A stretch of DNA of 64,000 nt from Lepus europaeus (GCF_033115175.1 NC_084850.1:3347024-3411023), one strand, 5' to 3'; counted from the stretch's first letter, positions 21,750-32,728 are shown. Made by a program: numbers and translations. The notes: generated from the letters alone by a model not told the origin.

Positions 21750-22120
21750 AATAAATAAATATTTAAAAGAGCGAGAAGAGGAGAGGGAGGGAGAGGAGAG
21801 AGGGAGAGGAGAGAGGGAGAGGGAGATGGAGAGAGAGGGGAGAGGGAGAGAGAGGGAAGAGGGGAGAGGGAGAATCTGTCCTTCCACTCTCTGAATGGTC
21901 ACAATTGCCAGGGCTGGGCCAAACCAAAGCCAGGAGCCAGGAGCTTCTTCTGGGTCTCCCACGTGGTTGCAGTGGTGCAAGAATTTGGGGACATCTTGTG
22001 TTGCTTTCCCAGGTGCATTACCAGGGAACTGGGTCAAAAATGGAGCAGCCAGGACTCAACCCCATATGGGATACCGGCATCGCAGGTGATGGCTTAGCCA
22101 GCTACGTTACAGCGCTGCCC
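21750..22120 (-). mobile_element. CSINE, antisense, with long GGAGA purine tract
   Basis: AATAAATAAATATTTAAAAG, then about 115 purines (21770-21872, GGAGAGG units), TCCTTCCACTCTCTGAATGG, ending TTACAGCGCTGCCCCCC. Confidence 0.88.
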
Positions 22121-22275
22121 CCCAAATTCATTTTTTCCTATATAAGTATCCAGTTTTCCCAGCAGCTATTCCTTCCCCCATTGAATTGTGGTGGCACACT
22201 TGTACAGCAGTGGAGCGTAACTAAAGGTTTCTTATGGAGTCTCAATTATATTCCACTGATCTACATGTCTATCCT

Positions 22276-22625
22276 TTTTGAAAAAGGTTTATTTATTTAT
22301 CTGAGAGGCAAAGTTACAGAGAAAGAGGAGGGAGTGAGGGAGGGAGAGAGAGAGAGAAATCTTCCATCCTTCCATCCATTGGTTTACTCCCCAAGCAGCT
22401 GCAACCACCAGAGCTGGGCTGATCCAAAGCCAGGAGCCAGGAGCTTCTTCCAGGTCTCCCACGTGGGTGCAGGAGCCCAAGGACTTGGGCCATCTTCTAC
22501 TGCTTTCCCAGGCCATAGCAGAGAGCTGGATCAGAAGTGGAACAGCCAGGACTTGAACTAGTGCCATATGGGATGCTGAGGCCACAGGCAGAGGTTTAAC
22601 CTACTGTGCCACAGTACCGGCCGCA
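22276..22625 (-). mobile_element. CSINE with 13-bp target-site duplication
   Basis: GGTTTATTTATTTATCTGAG to the head CACAGTACCGGCC. ACATGTCTATCCT occurs at 22263-22275 and 22626-22638, in the middle of an L1M fragment. Confidence 0.94.
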
Positions 22626-22680
22626 ACATGTCTATCCTATGCCAAAATCATGCTTAAGCAATTTTTAATTTTTTAAAAAT

Positions 22681-23013
22681 TTTATTTAAAGATTTATTTA
22701 CTTATTTGAAAAGCAGAATTACAGAGGCAGAGGCAGAGAGAGAGGGAGAGAGAGATCTTCCATCCTCTGATTAACTCCACAAATGGCCACAATGGCTGGA
22801 CTTGGACTGATCCAAAGCCAGGAGCCAGGAGCCTCTTCCGGATCTCCCACATGGGTGCAGGGGCCCAAGGACTCGAGCCATCTTCTACTGCTTTCCCAGG
22901 CCACAGAAGAGAGCTGGATCAGAAGTGGAGTGGCCAGGACTAGAACTGGCGCCCATATGGGATGATGGCACTGCAGGCTCCAGCTTTACCTGCTACACCA
23001 CAGCGCCAGCCCC
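22681..23013 (-). mobile_element. CSINE, full-length, antisense
   Basis: AAAGATTTATTTACTTATTT, TCTTCCATCCTCTGATTAAC, CCCATATGGGATGATGGCAC, head end CAGCGCCAGCCCC. Confidence 0.92.
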
Positions 23014-23215
23014 CATAATTTTGATAAAGTCCAATTTATTGTTTCTTTGCTTATTTGTTGTCATGTGGAAGAAATTATTGTCAAGGTCACAAAGATTTAC
23101 TCCTAGGTTCTCTCCTAAGAATTGTATAGTTTTGTAGTTGTAGCTCTCATGTTTAAGTCTTTGATGCATTTTGAGGTAATGGCCAGGATGGATGGTTTGA
23201 TTTACATTCTGTTTG
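23014..23215 (-). mobile_element. L1M fragment, antisense
   Basis: TTTTGATAAAGTCCAATTTA, AAAGATTTACTCCTAGGTTC, TTTAAGTCTTTGATGCATTT. This segment lies upstream in L1 reversed order relative to the fragment at 20315-22680, so it is a separate copy or a rearranged piece. Confidence 0.8.
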
Positions 23216-24305
23216 AGTCAAGGGCCCATTCCCTAGTGCTGTTGTTTCATTTTGAGTTTCTGAAGGTGAAGTTCAGTCAGCGCTCATTTTGCTTCAAGTT
23301 GATCAAGAGGTTTGGGAAAAGCAAGATTCCACTAGTACAGCAGGAGTCCCAGGCCCAGCTCTATTCCTTTGGAGGAATAGGGTGCGCACTGCTGCTTTTA
23401 CCACCTCCCATCCAAAGCTCCCGTCCCCACCTTTGAAATGGAGACACTAGTTCTAGAGGAGGTGGTTGGGCCAAAGGGGACACTGTGAACGAGTACACAG
23501 CCAGATTCCGATCCATGGCTTCTAATTCCAAATCCCACATTCTTTCTGTTCGCCATGGTGCCTGCTCACAACAAGACAAGTAAGAAATAGCAGGAGACAG
23601 AAGCCAGTATGGAGAGCAGGAAAGCGGGCAGATTCGTGGGAGCTCGCCGGCTGAATATCTGCGAGCGAGCAGCGAAGGACTGGACGGGGAAGAATTTCTG
23701 GTTCTTTAAGAAAACAGGAGTGCAGCGTGGTGCAGTGTCACGCCTGCGAAAGGAGCACCTTGAAGAGAGCATCCAGGAATTGGGATGATGTCACCTGCCC
23801 GAAAGGCCTGAGAGCCAATGAACGGTGGTTTTCCAGGCTGCGGATGTTCTGTTCAGATGCTGCTGCACAAATGCCCTGAGAAGCAAACCAGAGCAAAGGA
23901 AATGGGCTTCTGTCATGGTAGGAGAGATGTAAGTAAGGGCTTGTTTCGTGGCAACCTTGAAACGGTCCATCCCCCGGCCCCGCGTTAGGCTGGGCTTCGT
24001 CCTCTCCTGGGGCAGGGATCGACGGAGCTCAGGGCCAGGGGATACTGGGCACGCAGCACTGCTCTGTGCAAGGCAGTGCCCCGGCGCTGGAGACACCCAG
24101 TCCCCCAGTTACAGGGGGCAGAGGCTTCTCACAGGGAAGCAGGGGAGGCTTTACCTTACCGCACTTCCAACTGGGAGGCTCATTATGGAAGACACAGAGT
24201 AACTAGGTTGTGAAGTCTCCTCCCTCCCTTTTAACTCTTGGTCTTCTGAGGGCCTCTGCATAAAGCGCCCTATCTGAAAAGCAACCTCACTGCAGCGAGC
24301 TGAGT
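23216..24305. other. Mostly unassigned, possible MIR at 23435-23560
   Basis: The MIR suggestion rests on a reversed-MIR-like order (GAGACACTAGTTCTAGAGGA to CCAGATTCCGATCCATGGC) and is weak. The remainder, including a moderately GC-rich part at 23950-24140, has no recognised feature. Confidence 0.4.
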
Positions 24306-24309
24306 AGCA

Positions 24310-24503
24310 GCTCACCAGGATGTCGGTATCCTAATCCCCACAGCCTGCGACTCTGTGACCTGACATAATCACATCTTAATCACAAAGGGACTTCACAGAT
24401 GTGATGGAGTTGAGGACCTGGAGATGGGGAGATTATTTTGAAATTTCCAGATGGGCCCAATGATATCACAAGAATCCTTGTAAGAGGGAAGCAAGAGGGT
24501 CAG

Positions 24504-24540
<37 letters not shown>

Positions 24541-24785
24541 TGGACAGCTACATGCTGGCTTTGAAGATGGAGGAGAAGGGCCATGTACCAAGAGATGCAG
24601 GTGGCCTCTAAAAGCCAGAAAAGGAACTGGATTCTCCCCCGGCCTTCAGGAGGAATGCAGCCCTGCTTGCACCTTCCCTTTAAGACTGCTGATCTCCAAA
24701 ACTGGAAGATAATGCATCTGTGTTGTTCGAAGTCCCGACGTTTGGTTTGTGGTCATTTGCTACAGCACTAATAGGAATCTAATAT
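24310..24785 (+). mobile_element. MLT1-type MaLR LTR
   Basis: GGTATCCTAATCCCCACAGC, GGGCCCAATGATATCACAAG, AATGCAGCCCTGCTTGCACC, GGTCATTTGCTACAGCACTA, ending in CTAATA. A (GA)n microsatellite of about 16 units sits at 24508-24537. Confidence 0.75.
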
Positions 24786-24861
24786 GTTCACTAAGCTAAA
24801 GGTCAGTCTTAATACGCTAGAGCAAAACAGAGTATGCTAACGATCTTAAAAAACGAAATGT

Positions 24862-25146
24862 GGCGGCCAGTGTAGTGGCATAGCAGGTTGGGCCACCACC
24901 TACGACGCTGGCGTCCCACATGGACGCTGGTTTGATTCCTAGCTGCTTCACTTCCAATGCAGCTCCCTGCTAATGTGTCCAGGGAAAGCAGTGGAGGATG
25001 ATACAAGTCCTTGAGCCCCTGTACTCACGTGGAAGACCCAGATGAAGCTCCTAGCTTCTGGCATTGGCCTGGCCCAGCCCTAGCCATTGTGGCCATTTGG
25101 GAAGTGAACAAGTGGATGTAACGCTATCTTTCAAATAAAAAAAATG
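24862..25146 (+). mobile_element. CSINE, diverged
   Basis: GTGGCGGCCAGTGTAGTGGC to CTATCTTTCAAATAAAAA. It lacks most of the CT tract. Confidence 0.88.
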
Positions 25147-25275
25147 CAGAAATGCAGATTATTTAGTCAACTTAGCTTCCCTTGCCACATGTCAACTGAA
25201 TCCTATTGATAATTTTCAAATATTAGTGGGATAAACTCCAAGTAGTTAAACAAAATCATACAATAAGATAATTGA

Positions 25276-25571
25276 GGGGCCAGCACTATGGCACAGAGGG
25301 TTAAGCTGCTGTCTGCAGTGCCAGCTTTCTAAATGGGTACCAGTTCAATTCCTGGCTGCTCCACTTCCTGCTAATGGCCTGGGAAAGCAGTAGAAGATGG
25401 CCCAAGTCCTTGGGCCCCTGCACTCACGTGGGAGACCCAGAAGAAGCTCCTGGCTCCTGGCTTCAGCCTGGCCCAGCCCTGGATGTTGTGGCCATTTGGG
25501 GAGTGAACCAGCACATGGAAGATCTGTCTCTCCAATTCTGACTTTCAAATAAATAAATAAATAATTTTAAA
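25276..25571 (+). mobile_element. CSINE with near-perfect target-site duplication
   Basis: GGGGCCAGCACTATGGCACA to CTTTCAAATAAATAAATAAA. Flanks are AAGATAATTGA (25265-25275) and AAGATAGTTGA (25572-25582). Confidence 0.93.
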
Positions 25572-25654
25572 AAGATAGTTGAATGTGAAACCCTGCATAG
25601 CAGAATGGCAATAACATACTATATCTATATACTATTTACCAATGCAAGAATCTG

Positions 25655-26445
25655 TAGCATATTTTTAAATAGCTCTATTGGAATATAATTCACATTGCAT
25701 ACAGCTCGCCCATTTGAAATGTAGAATTTAATGGGCTTTAGTAGATTATAGAGTTGTATGTCATGCCAGTCAAGTTTAGAACATGTTTATCACCACAGAA
25801 AACAAACCCTATATCCTTTATTTTTTCTTTTTAAAGATTTATTAATTCATTTGAAAACTGGAGTTACAGAGAGGGAGCTAGGCAGAGGCAGAGAGAGAAA
25901 AGTCTTTATTGGCTGGTTCCCTGCCCAAATGGCTGCAGTGGCCAGGGCTGGGCCAGACAGAAGCCAGGAGCCAGGAGCTTCTTCCAGGTCTCCCACATGG
26001 GTTGCAGGGGCCCAAGCACTTGGGCCATCGTCTGCTGCTTTCCCAGGCCATTATCAGGGAACTGCTGTGCCACAGTGTCGGTACCCCCATACCGTTTAGC
26101 TACCGTGCCCCCATTACTGCCCACCTGCCCTACTCCCCACCCCCACTCTTATCCCTAAGCAACTGCCATCTGTTTTCTGTCTCTATAGAGTTCCCTGTTC
26201 TGGACTTTCTTATGAATGGAATCATAAAACAAGTGGTCTTTCATGACTGGCTTCTTTCCCTGAGCAGAAAGCTTTCCAAGGTTCATCTATGTTGTACTGT
26301 GGATCAGTACCTCATCCCTTTCCCTGGCCATGGTGTGTGTATCCCAGTTTGCTTATGTAATCATCAGCTGATAGACACTCGGGTTGTCTCCACATTTAGG
26401 CTACTGTGGACATTAGTGCACCAGTTTCAGTTGATCCGAGTTTGT
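25655..26445 (-). mobile_element. L1M 3' region, antisense, split by a CSINE
   Basis: Left part: TCTATTGGAATATAATTCAC, GTTTAGAACATGTTTATCAC. Right part from about 26095: TTTTCTGTCTCTATAGAGTT, GAATGGAATCATAAAACAAG, AAGGTTCATCTATGTTGTAC, CATCAGCTGATAGACAC. Confidence 0.87.
25822..26092 (-). mobile_element. CSINE, antisense, internally deleted near the head
   Basis: TTTAAAGATTTATTAATTCA, GGCTGGTTCCCTGCCC, GGCCATTATCAGGGAACTGC joins directly to TGTGCCACAGTGTCGG, so about 60 bases including the box B region are lost. Confidence 0.88.
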
Positions 26446-26734
26446 GCAGAGGAATACCCACCTGTGCTGGCAGCGTCTCCCACCTATGTTTGCATGATGG
26501 AGGCCAGCAGAAGACTGAGTTTTTGACAATGGCTGAAGCTGTATGAGTGTGTTTCTCCATCTATTATCAGCCGAGGTGGACTGTCCATGCACCTGCTGGC
26601 CCTAGTCCTGGAGGTGGCTGCAATCCAATGTCCCAACGACCAGAAGGGAAACACCATTGATGCTGGATGAGAGTGATTGTCAGCTTTTCCCCAAAACAGC
26701 AAGCTCTTACCAAAACTGCTAGGAAAGCACTGTG

Positions 26735-27030
26735 GGCTAAATCATGTCTCCTGAAAGGAGACATTGGAGTCGTAACCCCGATACCTGTGACTCTGACCTT
26801 GCAAAGACCATATTTCCAAAGAAGGTCAGAGGAGGCCAGGCCCTAAATCCAATGACTGGTGTCCTTGTAAGAAGGCCAAGTGAACACACAGGGAGATGGA
26901 TATGAGTGAGGACAAGTACATGCAAAGACAGAGGCAGAGAGCAGAGTGATGCATCTGTGAGCCAAGGAACACCAAGAATCGCCAGCATCCACCAGACGCT
27001 GGGAGAGAAGTTTGAAACAGATCCTTCGCT
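26735..27030 (+). mobile_element. MLT1-type MaLR LTR
   Basis: ATACCTGTGACTCTGACCTT, CCATATTTCCAAAGAAGGTC, CCAATGACTGGTGTCCTTGT, AGCCAAGGAACACCAAGAAT, as in MLT1 LTRs. The right border is unclear and may reach about 27215. Confidence 0.75.
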
Positions 27031-27254
27031 AGAGCTTTCAGGGGAATCATGGCTCTTGGTGATGTTTGCTGAATGAATAAGCAAGTATGGCTGAGACACA
27101 GATGAAGGCATGGAGTAGAAACTCATAAAGGCATGCTAATCGCTAGACAAGCCAAGAAATGCCTGGGAAAGAGCCAGGACAGCACCTGCCAACATCAGAC
27201 TACAGAGAAGGCTGAGAGAATGTGTGCTTTCAGGTCGTGAGGCAGAATTTCTTT

Positions 27255-27320
27255 CTTTTTCTAAAAGATTATTTATTTATTTATTTATTTGAAAGTCAGA
27301 GTTACAGAGAAGGAGACATG

Positions 27321-27374
<54 letters not shown>

Positions 27375-27575
27375 ACGCTTCTATCTGCTGGTTCACTCTT
27401 CAAAATTGTCACAATGACCAGGGCTGGGCCAGGCTGTAGCCAGGAGCCAGGATCTCTATCCTGGTGTCTCACATGGGTGGCAGGGGCCCAAGGACTTGGG
27501 CCATCTTTTTTTTTTTTAAAGATTTATTTATTTATTTGAAAGTCAGAGAGAAAGTTACACAGAGAGTGGAGAGGC

Positions 27576-27610
<35 letters not shown>

Positions 27611-28008
27611 TCTTCCATCCCATGGTTCACTCCCCAGATAGCTGCAACAGCTGGAGCTGTGCCTATCTGTAGCCAGGAGCCAGGAGCTTCTTCCGGGTCT
27701 CCCACGCAGATGCAGGGGCCCAAGGAGTTGAACCATCTTCCCTGCTTTCCCAGGCCATAGCAGAGAGCTGGATCAGAAGTGGAGCAGCCAGGACTTGAAC
27801 CGGTGCTCATATGGGATGCCGGCTCTGCAGGTGGCAGCTTTACCAGCTATGCCACAGTGCCGGTCCCTGGGCCATCTTCTGTTGCTTTCCCAGGTGTACT
27901 AGCAGGGAGCTGGATTGGAAGTAGAGCAGCTGGGACTCCAACGGGCGCTCATATGGGATGCCAGCGCTGCAGGCAGCAGTTTAACCCTCTGCACCACAAT
28001 TCTGGCCC
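27255..28008 (-). mobile_element. CSINE split by another CSINE
   Basis: Tail side 27255-27506 with (CA)n and (GA)n runs at about 27320-27373; head side from about 27867 to ATTCTGGCCCC. TGGGCCATCTT is duplicated at the two joints (27496-27506 and 27867-27877). Confidence 0.93.
27507..27866 (-). mobile_element. CSINE nested in a CSINE, same orientation
   Basis: T-run, AAAGATTTATTTATTTATTT, TCTTCCATCCCATGGTTC, head end CACAGTGCCGGTCCC. The duplicated target lies in the host SINE body, so this is the younger of the two. Confidence 0.94.
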
Positions 28009-28446
28009 CAGTGAGATAGGATTTCTAAGGCCTATATAACTTGTATCTCTCCACATCACCTTCCAATTCATCAATGACTCTAGGTGTCTATAGGATGGTC
28101 CAAACCAGAAAGAAGTTCGAGTGAAGGGGTTCCTTGGAATGATTTCATTTCATGTGATTCCACTTCAACGATTTACCCAAGAGTCTGCTTGGGGAGCAGG
28201 ATCCTTTTTACTTGGCAAGCACTGGCTTTCCAAGTCTGAAGAGTGAGACCCTCTGCCATGCCACTTGTTATTCCACAGGACATTTCAGCAAGGTCCAGAG
28301 AAGTCAGGGCATCGCACATAGCAGCACGCAGGCCAGTGAAGATTGTCTTTGGCAAGGAGCAAATGGACATCCAATTTGATGCCTTGTTCCTGGCCGAAGA
28401 ACTCTAGTAGCAGTAGCTTCTCGAAGCAGGTCGTAGCAGGGGAGTT
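28009..28446. other. Unassigned sequence
   Basis: About 440 bases with no recognised element. Confidence 0.5.
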
Positions 28447-28870
28447 GTTTCCTGTGGCTGCTGTGACAAAATCTCACTATGAGGCTTAAAGCAACACAGA
28501 TTTAGCGTCTTGCATTTCTGTAAGTCTGAAGTCCAGAATCAGTTTTCCCAGGCCCAGATCAAGGTGTCAGCAGAGCTGTTCTCTCCCAGGAGGTTCTAGA
28601 GGAGAATGCAGCTCGGAGTTTTTCTGGTATCTAGAGAGGCATTCTGGGTATTCCTTGGCTCCTGGCCTCTTCCCCCATGTTCAAAGCCAGCTATGCAACA
28701 TCATGCATCAGTGCCCACATTACCTTCTCTTCTGTGTGCAATGTCCTTCTGCCTCTTCTGTCAGGACACCTGCGAATTTATTTAGGACCCATCCAAAATC
28801 CAAGATGATCTTTCTCTCTAGATCCTTAAATAAATCCCATCTGCGGAGTCTCTTTTGCCATAGAAGGTCA
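28447..28870 (-). mobile_element. MLT1-type MaLR LTR, antisense
   Basis: TTGTTTCCTGTGGCTGCTGT is the reversed LTR 3' end. It is followed by AGGCTTAAAGCAACACAGAT, CAAGGTGTCAGCAGAGCTGT and, near the far end, TAAATCCCATCTGC. Confidence 0.78.
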
Positions 28871-29464
28871 GGATGCAGCCGTGTTTGTGGGCTGCTACTC
28901 AGCTTCCCACAGGAGCACAGGGAAATTGCCTGTGGGTTTAGAATAGACATCAATCAACTCAAACTTCTCCCCAAGATGGCTTTGAGAGAGGCTCCAGGGT
29001 CCCTAAGAATCTCCCTTTCTGCTGGTCTGAGTTACGCTGACACCAATTCCCATTGCGCCTCAGTAGAGAGGGAGCAGCACTCCTGGGACCACAGGAGCCA
29101 GCAACCACAAGGCCTCGCCAACACCTGGAGCACAGGCAGCACTGCATTCGCTCAGTAGGCCACCTGCTTCTCTGCAGTCTTCACAGGGATGTGTCTATTA
29201 CAGACACAGCAGAGTGAGCCACATCTATTCCCGCAAGGAACGCATTGCTCTCAAAGGAGTAGTATTTCTTCTCAGGGCATAGCGGCCTGCTGACTGGTCT
29301 CCCTGATGAGCGGCCCCCTCGCTGCCTCAGGATGGACTTCCCAATGCCCATGGCTCCCCACCATTGAGAGCAGGGTCAAATTCCCTGGGCCTGTCTTGCA
29401 TTAAGGATTTCCACCCCAACCCCTGCAGGTGGATCTGCCCCGTCTGCACCAGCACTGTGACTGG
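28871..29464. other. Unassigned sequence
   Basis: No recognised repeat, exon or RNA gene. Confidence 0.5.
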
Positions 29465-29790
29465 TGTCTGTGATTGGCTGAAAAGTGACCTCCAGAGATG
29501 TCCATGTCCTAATCCCTAGAACCTGCGAATGTTACCTTTTGTGGCAAAAGTGACTATTGGATATAATTACGTTAGGGATCCTGAGACAAGAGAATGCCCA
29601 GGGTTTCATGCAACCCCTAGTAGTCTTAAAAGTGAAGCAGATGGAGATTGGACACAAGAGAAAAGAAGATGTGAGGATGGAGGCAAGAAGTTGGAGTGAC
29701 ACAAGGAACGGGGCACGAGCCAAGGAATGCATTGGGTTCAGCTTCTGGAGGAGATGGTGCGGCCAATTATCCTAGGGAAGGTGACCCCTG
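29465..29790 (+). mobile_element. MLT1-type MaLR LTR, partial
   Basis: CCATGTCCTAATCCCTAGAA, CCTGCGAATGTTACCTTTTG, GGCAAAAGTGACTATTGGAT match the 5' half of MLT1-class LTRs. The 3' half is missing. Confidence 0.7.
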
Positions 29791-29879
29791 AACTTCTGAA
29801 GGGGAGGGGGAGTTGGTCCCCAGGCCCTGACAACAAGGTTGTTTAAGACGTGCCTGTTCCTAACACACACAGGAAATCT

Positions 29880-30304
29880 TACATCAAGGTACAATAGTTT
29901 CAAAATTGAGAGAAAATGCACATAAGATGAAAATGTACCTTTTCAGAAATTCTGACATGCTGTAACGCACATGAACCCTGAAATATTGTACTAAGTGAAA
30001 GAAGCCAAGCTCAAAAGGACAATCACTATATGATTCCACTTGTACAAGATTCCTAGAGTAGTCCAATTCATAGAGACAGAAAAGTAGAATAGAAACTACC
30101 AGCGCCTGGGAGAGGAGGGAACGGGGAGTTGCGATGAATGGGCATGGGATTTCACTTTCTGGAGATCGGTGGTATTATTGTTTGCACAACAATGTGAATG
30201 TGCTTAATGCCACTGAACCACACACCTGAAAGTGCTTGAAATGGTAAATTTTAAGTTATGTGTGTTTTGCCACAACAAATATGTTTTTTAAAAAGACAGA
30301 ATTG
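29880..30304 (+). mobile_element. L1M 3' end, sense
   Basis: TGAAAGAAGCCAAGCTCAAA, ATTCATAGAGACAGAAAAGT, GTTTGCACAACAATGTGAAT, AAATGGTAAATTTTAAGTTA. Ends in an A-rich tail that became the CSINE insertion site. Confidence 0.87.
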
Positions 30305-30518
30305 GGGCCAGCTTTGCAGCCCAGCAGGTTAAACCACCACCTGCAACTCTGGCATCCGATAGGGGTGCCCGTTCGTGTCCTGGCAGCTCCGTTTCCAATC
30401 CAGCTCCCTGAAAATGTGCCTGGGACAGCTGTGAAAGATGGAAACTCTCTCTCTCATGTGTGTGTATGTGTCTCCTTCTCTCTATAACTCTTCCTTTCAA
30501 ATAAATAAATGCATTTTT
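30305..30518 (+). mobile_element. CSINE with internal deletion
   Basis: GGGGCCAGCTTTGCAGCCCA, then AAAGATGG joins directly to the CT-rich tail, losing about 100 bases. Flanks AAAAAGACAGAATTG (30290-30304) and AAAAAGACAAAATTG (30519-30533) are the target-site duplication. Confidence 0.92.
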
Positions 30519-30533
30519 AAAAAGACAAAATTG

Positions 30534-30795
30534 ATCGTGCAGGCTTCGTGGTGCAGCCAGTTAGACTGCCACTTGGGATGTCTGCATCCCATATCGAAGT
30601 GCTGGTATGAGTCTTGAGTCCCAGCTCCTGTGTGTCTGATCCAGATGACAGCTGACCCAGGAGTGAGCCAGATGGAGTTCCAGGCTCTAGGCTTTAGCGC
30701 CCCCTGGATGTTGCAAGCATTCGGGGCGGAGACCAGGGCGTGGAAGATTCTCTCTCTCTCTCACTTTCAAGTAGATAAAAATAAATTTAAAAGAC
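30534..30795 (+). mobile_element. Old CSINE, body shortened
   Basis: GCAGGCTTCGTGGTGCAGCC to CTTTCAAGTAGATAAAAATA. The body lacks part of the central segment and carries a CTCF-like core at about 30695. Confidence 0.83.
30695..30709 (-). promoter_or_regulatory. Candidate CTCF site inside a SINE
   Basis: AGCGCCCCCTGGAT on the top strand gives the CTCF core AGGGGGCGCT on the minus strand. It arose in a diverged CSINE, since the usual copies read CAGCCCTGG here. Binding is inference only. Confidence 0.35.
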
Positions 30796-31325
30796 ATTTG
30801 CCACTTAAATATTTTAAAGTGCATCAGCAATGGTTTTTAGTACATTCACAGAGTTATATAATCACCACCATAGCCGTTTAAAAAATACTTTTATCACCCC
30901 CTAAGGAAATTCCACGCCCACCAACACCCAGTCCCTGGCAACCATCAATTGCTTTCTGTCTCTATGGATTTGGCCATTCTATGCATTTATTCTTTAAGGT
31001 TTATGTATTTATAAATAGAATAATACAATATGTGACCTCTTGTGTCTTTTGTTTTTCACTTAGCAAAATGTTTGCAAGACTCATCCATGTTGCAATATGT
31101 GCCAGTACTTCACTCCTTTTTATGGATAAATAATATTCTGTTGTAGGGATAGAGCCCATTTGCTTATCCATGCACCATTTGGTGGCCATTTGGATTGTTT
31201 CTACTTGAGCTATGAAGAGCTTTTCTGCTATGAACGTCCCTGTGTAAGTATTCATGTGGGCGTGAGTTGTCGTTTCTCTTGGGTATCTTCTGGGATGGGA
31301 ATTGCTGGTTGACATAATCACTCCA
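30796..31325 (-). mobile_element. L1M 3' region, antisense
   Basis: GTTTTTAGTACATTCACAGA, TTTCTGTCTCTATGGATTTG, AATAATACAATATGTGACCT, AGACTCATCCATGTTGCAAT, TTTCTCTTGGGTATCTTCTG. Confidence 0.9.
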
Positions 31326-31901
31326 GGTTTATCGTGAGACAACTTGCAGTGGAATCCAGTGCCAACCAATCCAGACCCCCGAGTTGACTGGGGTCATAGA
31401 CGGCGTAGAAACAGAAAAACTGAAGGTGAGCAAAAGGATCACCTTTTTAGCTCGTACTTCCTTTCCTCTCCCATCCGTAAACTGCTACCAGGGCTGTTGC
31501 TGGGTCATGAACTCTAGAATCAGTTTAGGAGCGTGCTGCGCCACAGCCTCCTTCTATGTGAGAATTCTCCATAGTGATACACAAGTGACTACTTTGTTAT
31601 TGACTGTTCTTCCACCTAATCCGTTCAAGTGAATCTCTTTGAAGATTTGCCACCCACAGATCAGATATTTCAACATCGTTTGAACCTTTTCCAAGTACAA
31701 TATGTAACTATGGCATCATTTACTCAATATTTGCCCTTTGAACATGCCTCAAGCTTGTGCGTTTAAAGGGAGGAGTGGGATTTTCAGAAAGTAGAATAAG
31801 CTAAATGGTTTGGTTTGCTTTGGTTTGTCCTGTTCTGTGTCCATGAATAGCACTTGATTCATGGACCATGGGTTCGTGATAAGAGAGGCAGCTTCGCGTA
31901 G
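31326..31901. other. Unassigned, possibly more L1M
   Basis: TTGCTGGGTCATGAACTCTA near 31498 hints at continuing reversed L1M sequence. The rest is unrecognised. Confidence 0.35.
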
Positions 31902-31913
31902 AAATCACATCTA

Positions 31914-32274
31914 GGGCCGGCGCCGTGGCTCAACAGGCTAATCCTCCGCATTGCAGCGATGGCACACCGGGTTCTAGTCCCGGTCAGGGCACCGGATTCT
32001 GTCCGGTTGCCCCTCTTCCAGGCCAGCTCTCTGCTATGGCCAGGGAGTGCAATGGAGGATGGCCCAAGCGCTTGGGTCCTGCACCCCATGGGAGACCAGG
32101 AGAAGCACCTAGCTCCTGCCTTCGGATCAGTGTGGTGCACCGGCCACAGTGCGCCGGCCGTGGCGGCCATTGGAGGGTGAGCCAACGGCAAAGGAAGACC
32201 TTTCTCTCTGTCTCTCTTTCTAACCACTCTGCCTGTCAAAAATAAAATAAAAAAATTAAAAAAGAAAAGAAAAT
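31914..32274 (+). mobile_element. Young CSINE with 12-bp target-site duplication
   Basis: GGGCCGGCGCCGTGGCTCAA to CTGCCTGTCAAAAATAAAAT. AAATCACATCTA flanks it exactly (31902-31913, 32275-32286). Confidence 0.95.
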
Positions 32275-32386
32275 AAATCACATCTAAAACCAGCAGCCAT
32301 CACCTCTTTGGATCCTGGGATCCATTGGAAGGACGGGCAAGGTGTTCATCTGTTGGGTCAGTGTCTGGTTAGAAACCATTCAGTTT

Positions 32387-32728
32387 GGGGCCAGCACTGT
32401 GGCACAGCAGATTAACATCCTGGCCTGAAGTGCCGGCATCCCATATGGGCGCTGGTTCAAGACCCGGCTGCTCCACTTCTGATCCAGTTCTCTGCTATGG
32501 CCTGGGGAAAGCAGTAGAAGATGGCCCAAATCCTTGGGCCCCTGCACCTGCGTGGGAGACCCAGAAGAAGCTCCTGGCTCCTGGCCGCCTATAGGCCCAG
32601 CTCTGGCTGTTGCAGCCAATTGGGGAGTGAACCATGGGATGGAAGACCTCTCTCTCTCTCTCTCTCTGCCCTCCTCTCTCTGTGTAACTCTGACTTTCAA
32701 ATAAAAATAAATAAATCTTTAAAAAAAA
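32387..32728 (+). mobile_element. CSINE, full-length, with target-site duplication
   Basis: GGGGCCAGCACTGTGGCACA to CTTTCAAATAAAAATAAAT. Flanks GAAACCATTCAG and GAAGCCATTCAG (one mismatch). Confidence 0.94.

Larger units (their letters stand above)
20315..22680 (-). mobile_element. L1M fragment, antisense, broken by SINEs
   Basis: Pieces at about 20315-20392, 20622-20708, 22121-22275 and 22639-22680 follow one another in reversed L1 order: ATTGCCTAATCCAAGGTTAT, GTAGGGGTTCCAAATTCATT, ATCCAGTTTTCCCAGCAG, CCACTGATCTACATGTCTAT. CCAAATTCATT brackets the SINE cluster at 20693 and 22121. A block at 20393-20608 is bracketed by GAGTTCTACACTTT and may be another old insertion. Confidence 0.75.

Noticed and set aside
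21905-22561. 218-codon frame crossing two SINEs and an L1M piece
   Set aside because: Spans SINE, L1M and SINE junctions, so it cannot be an ancestral coding exon.
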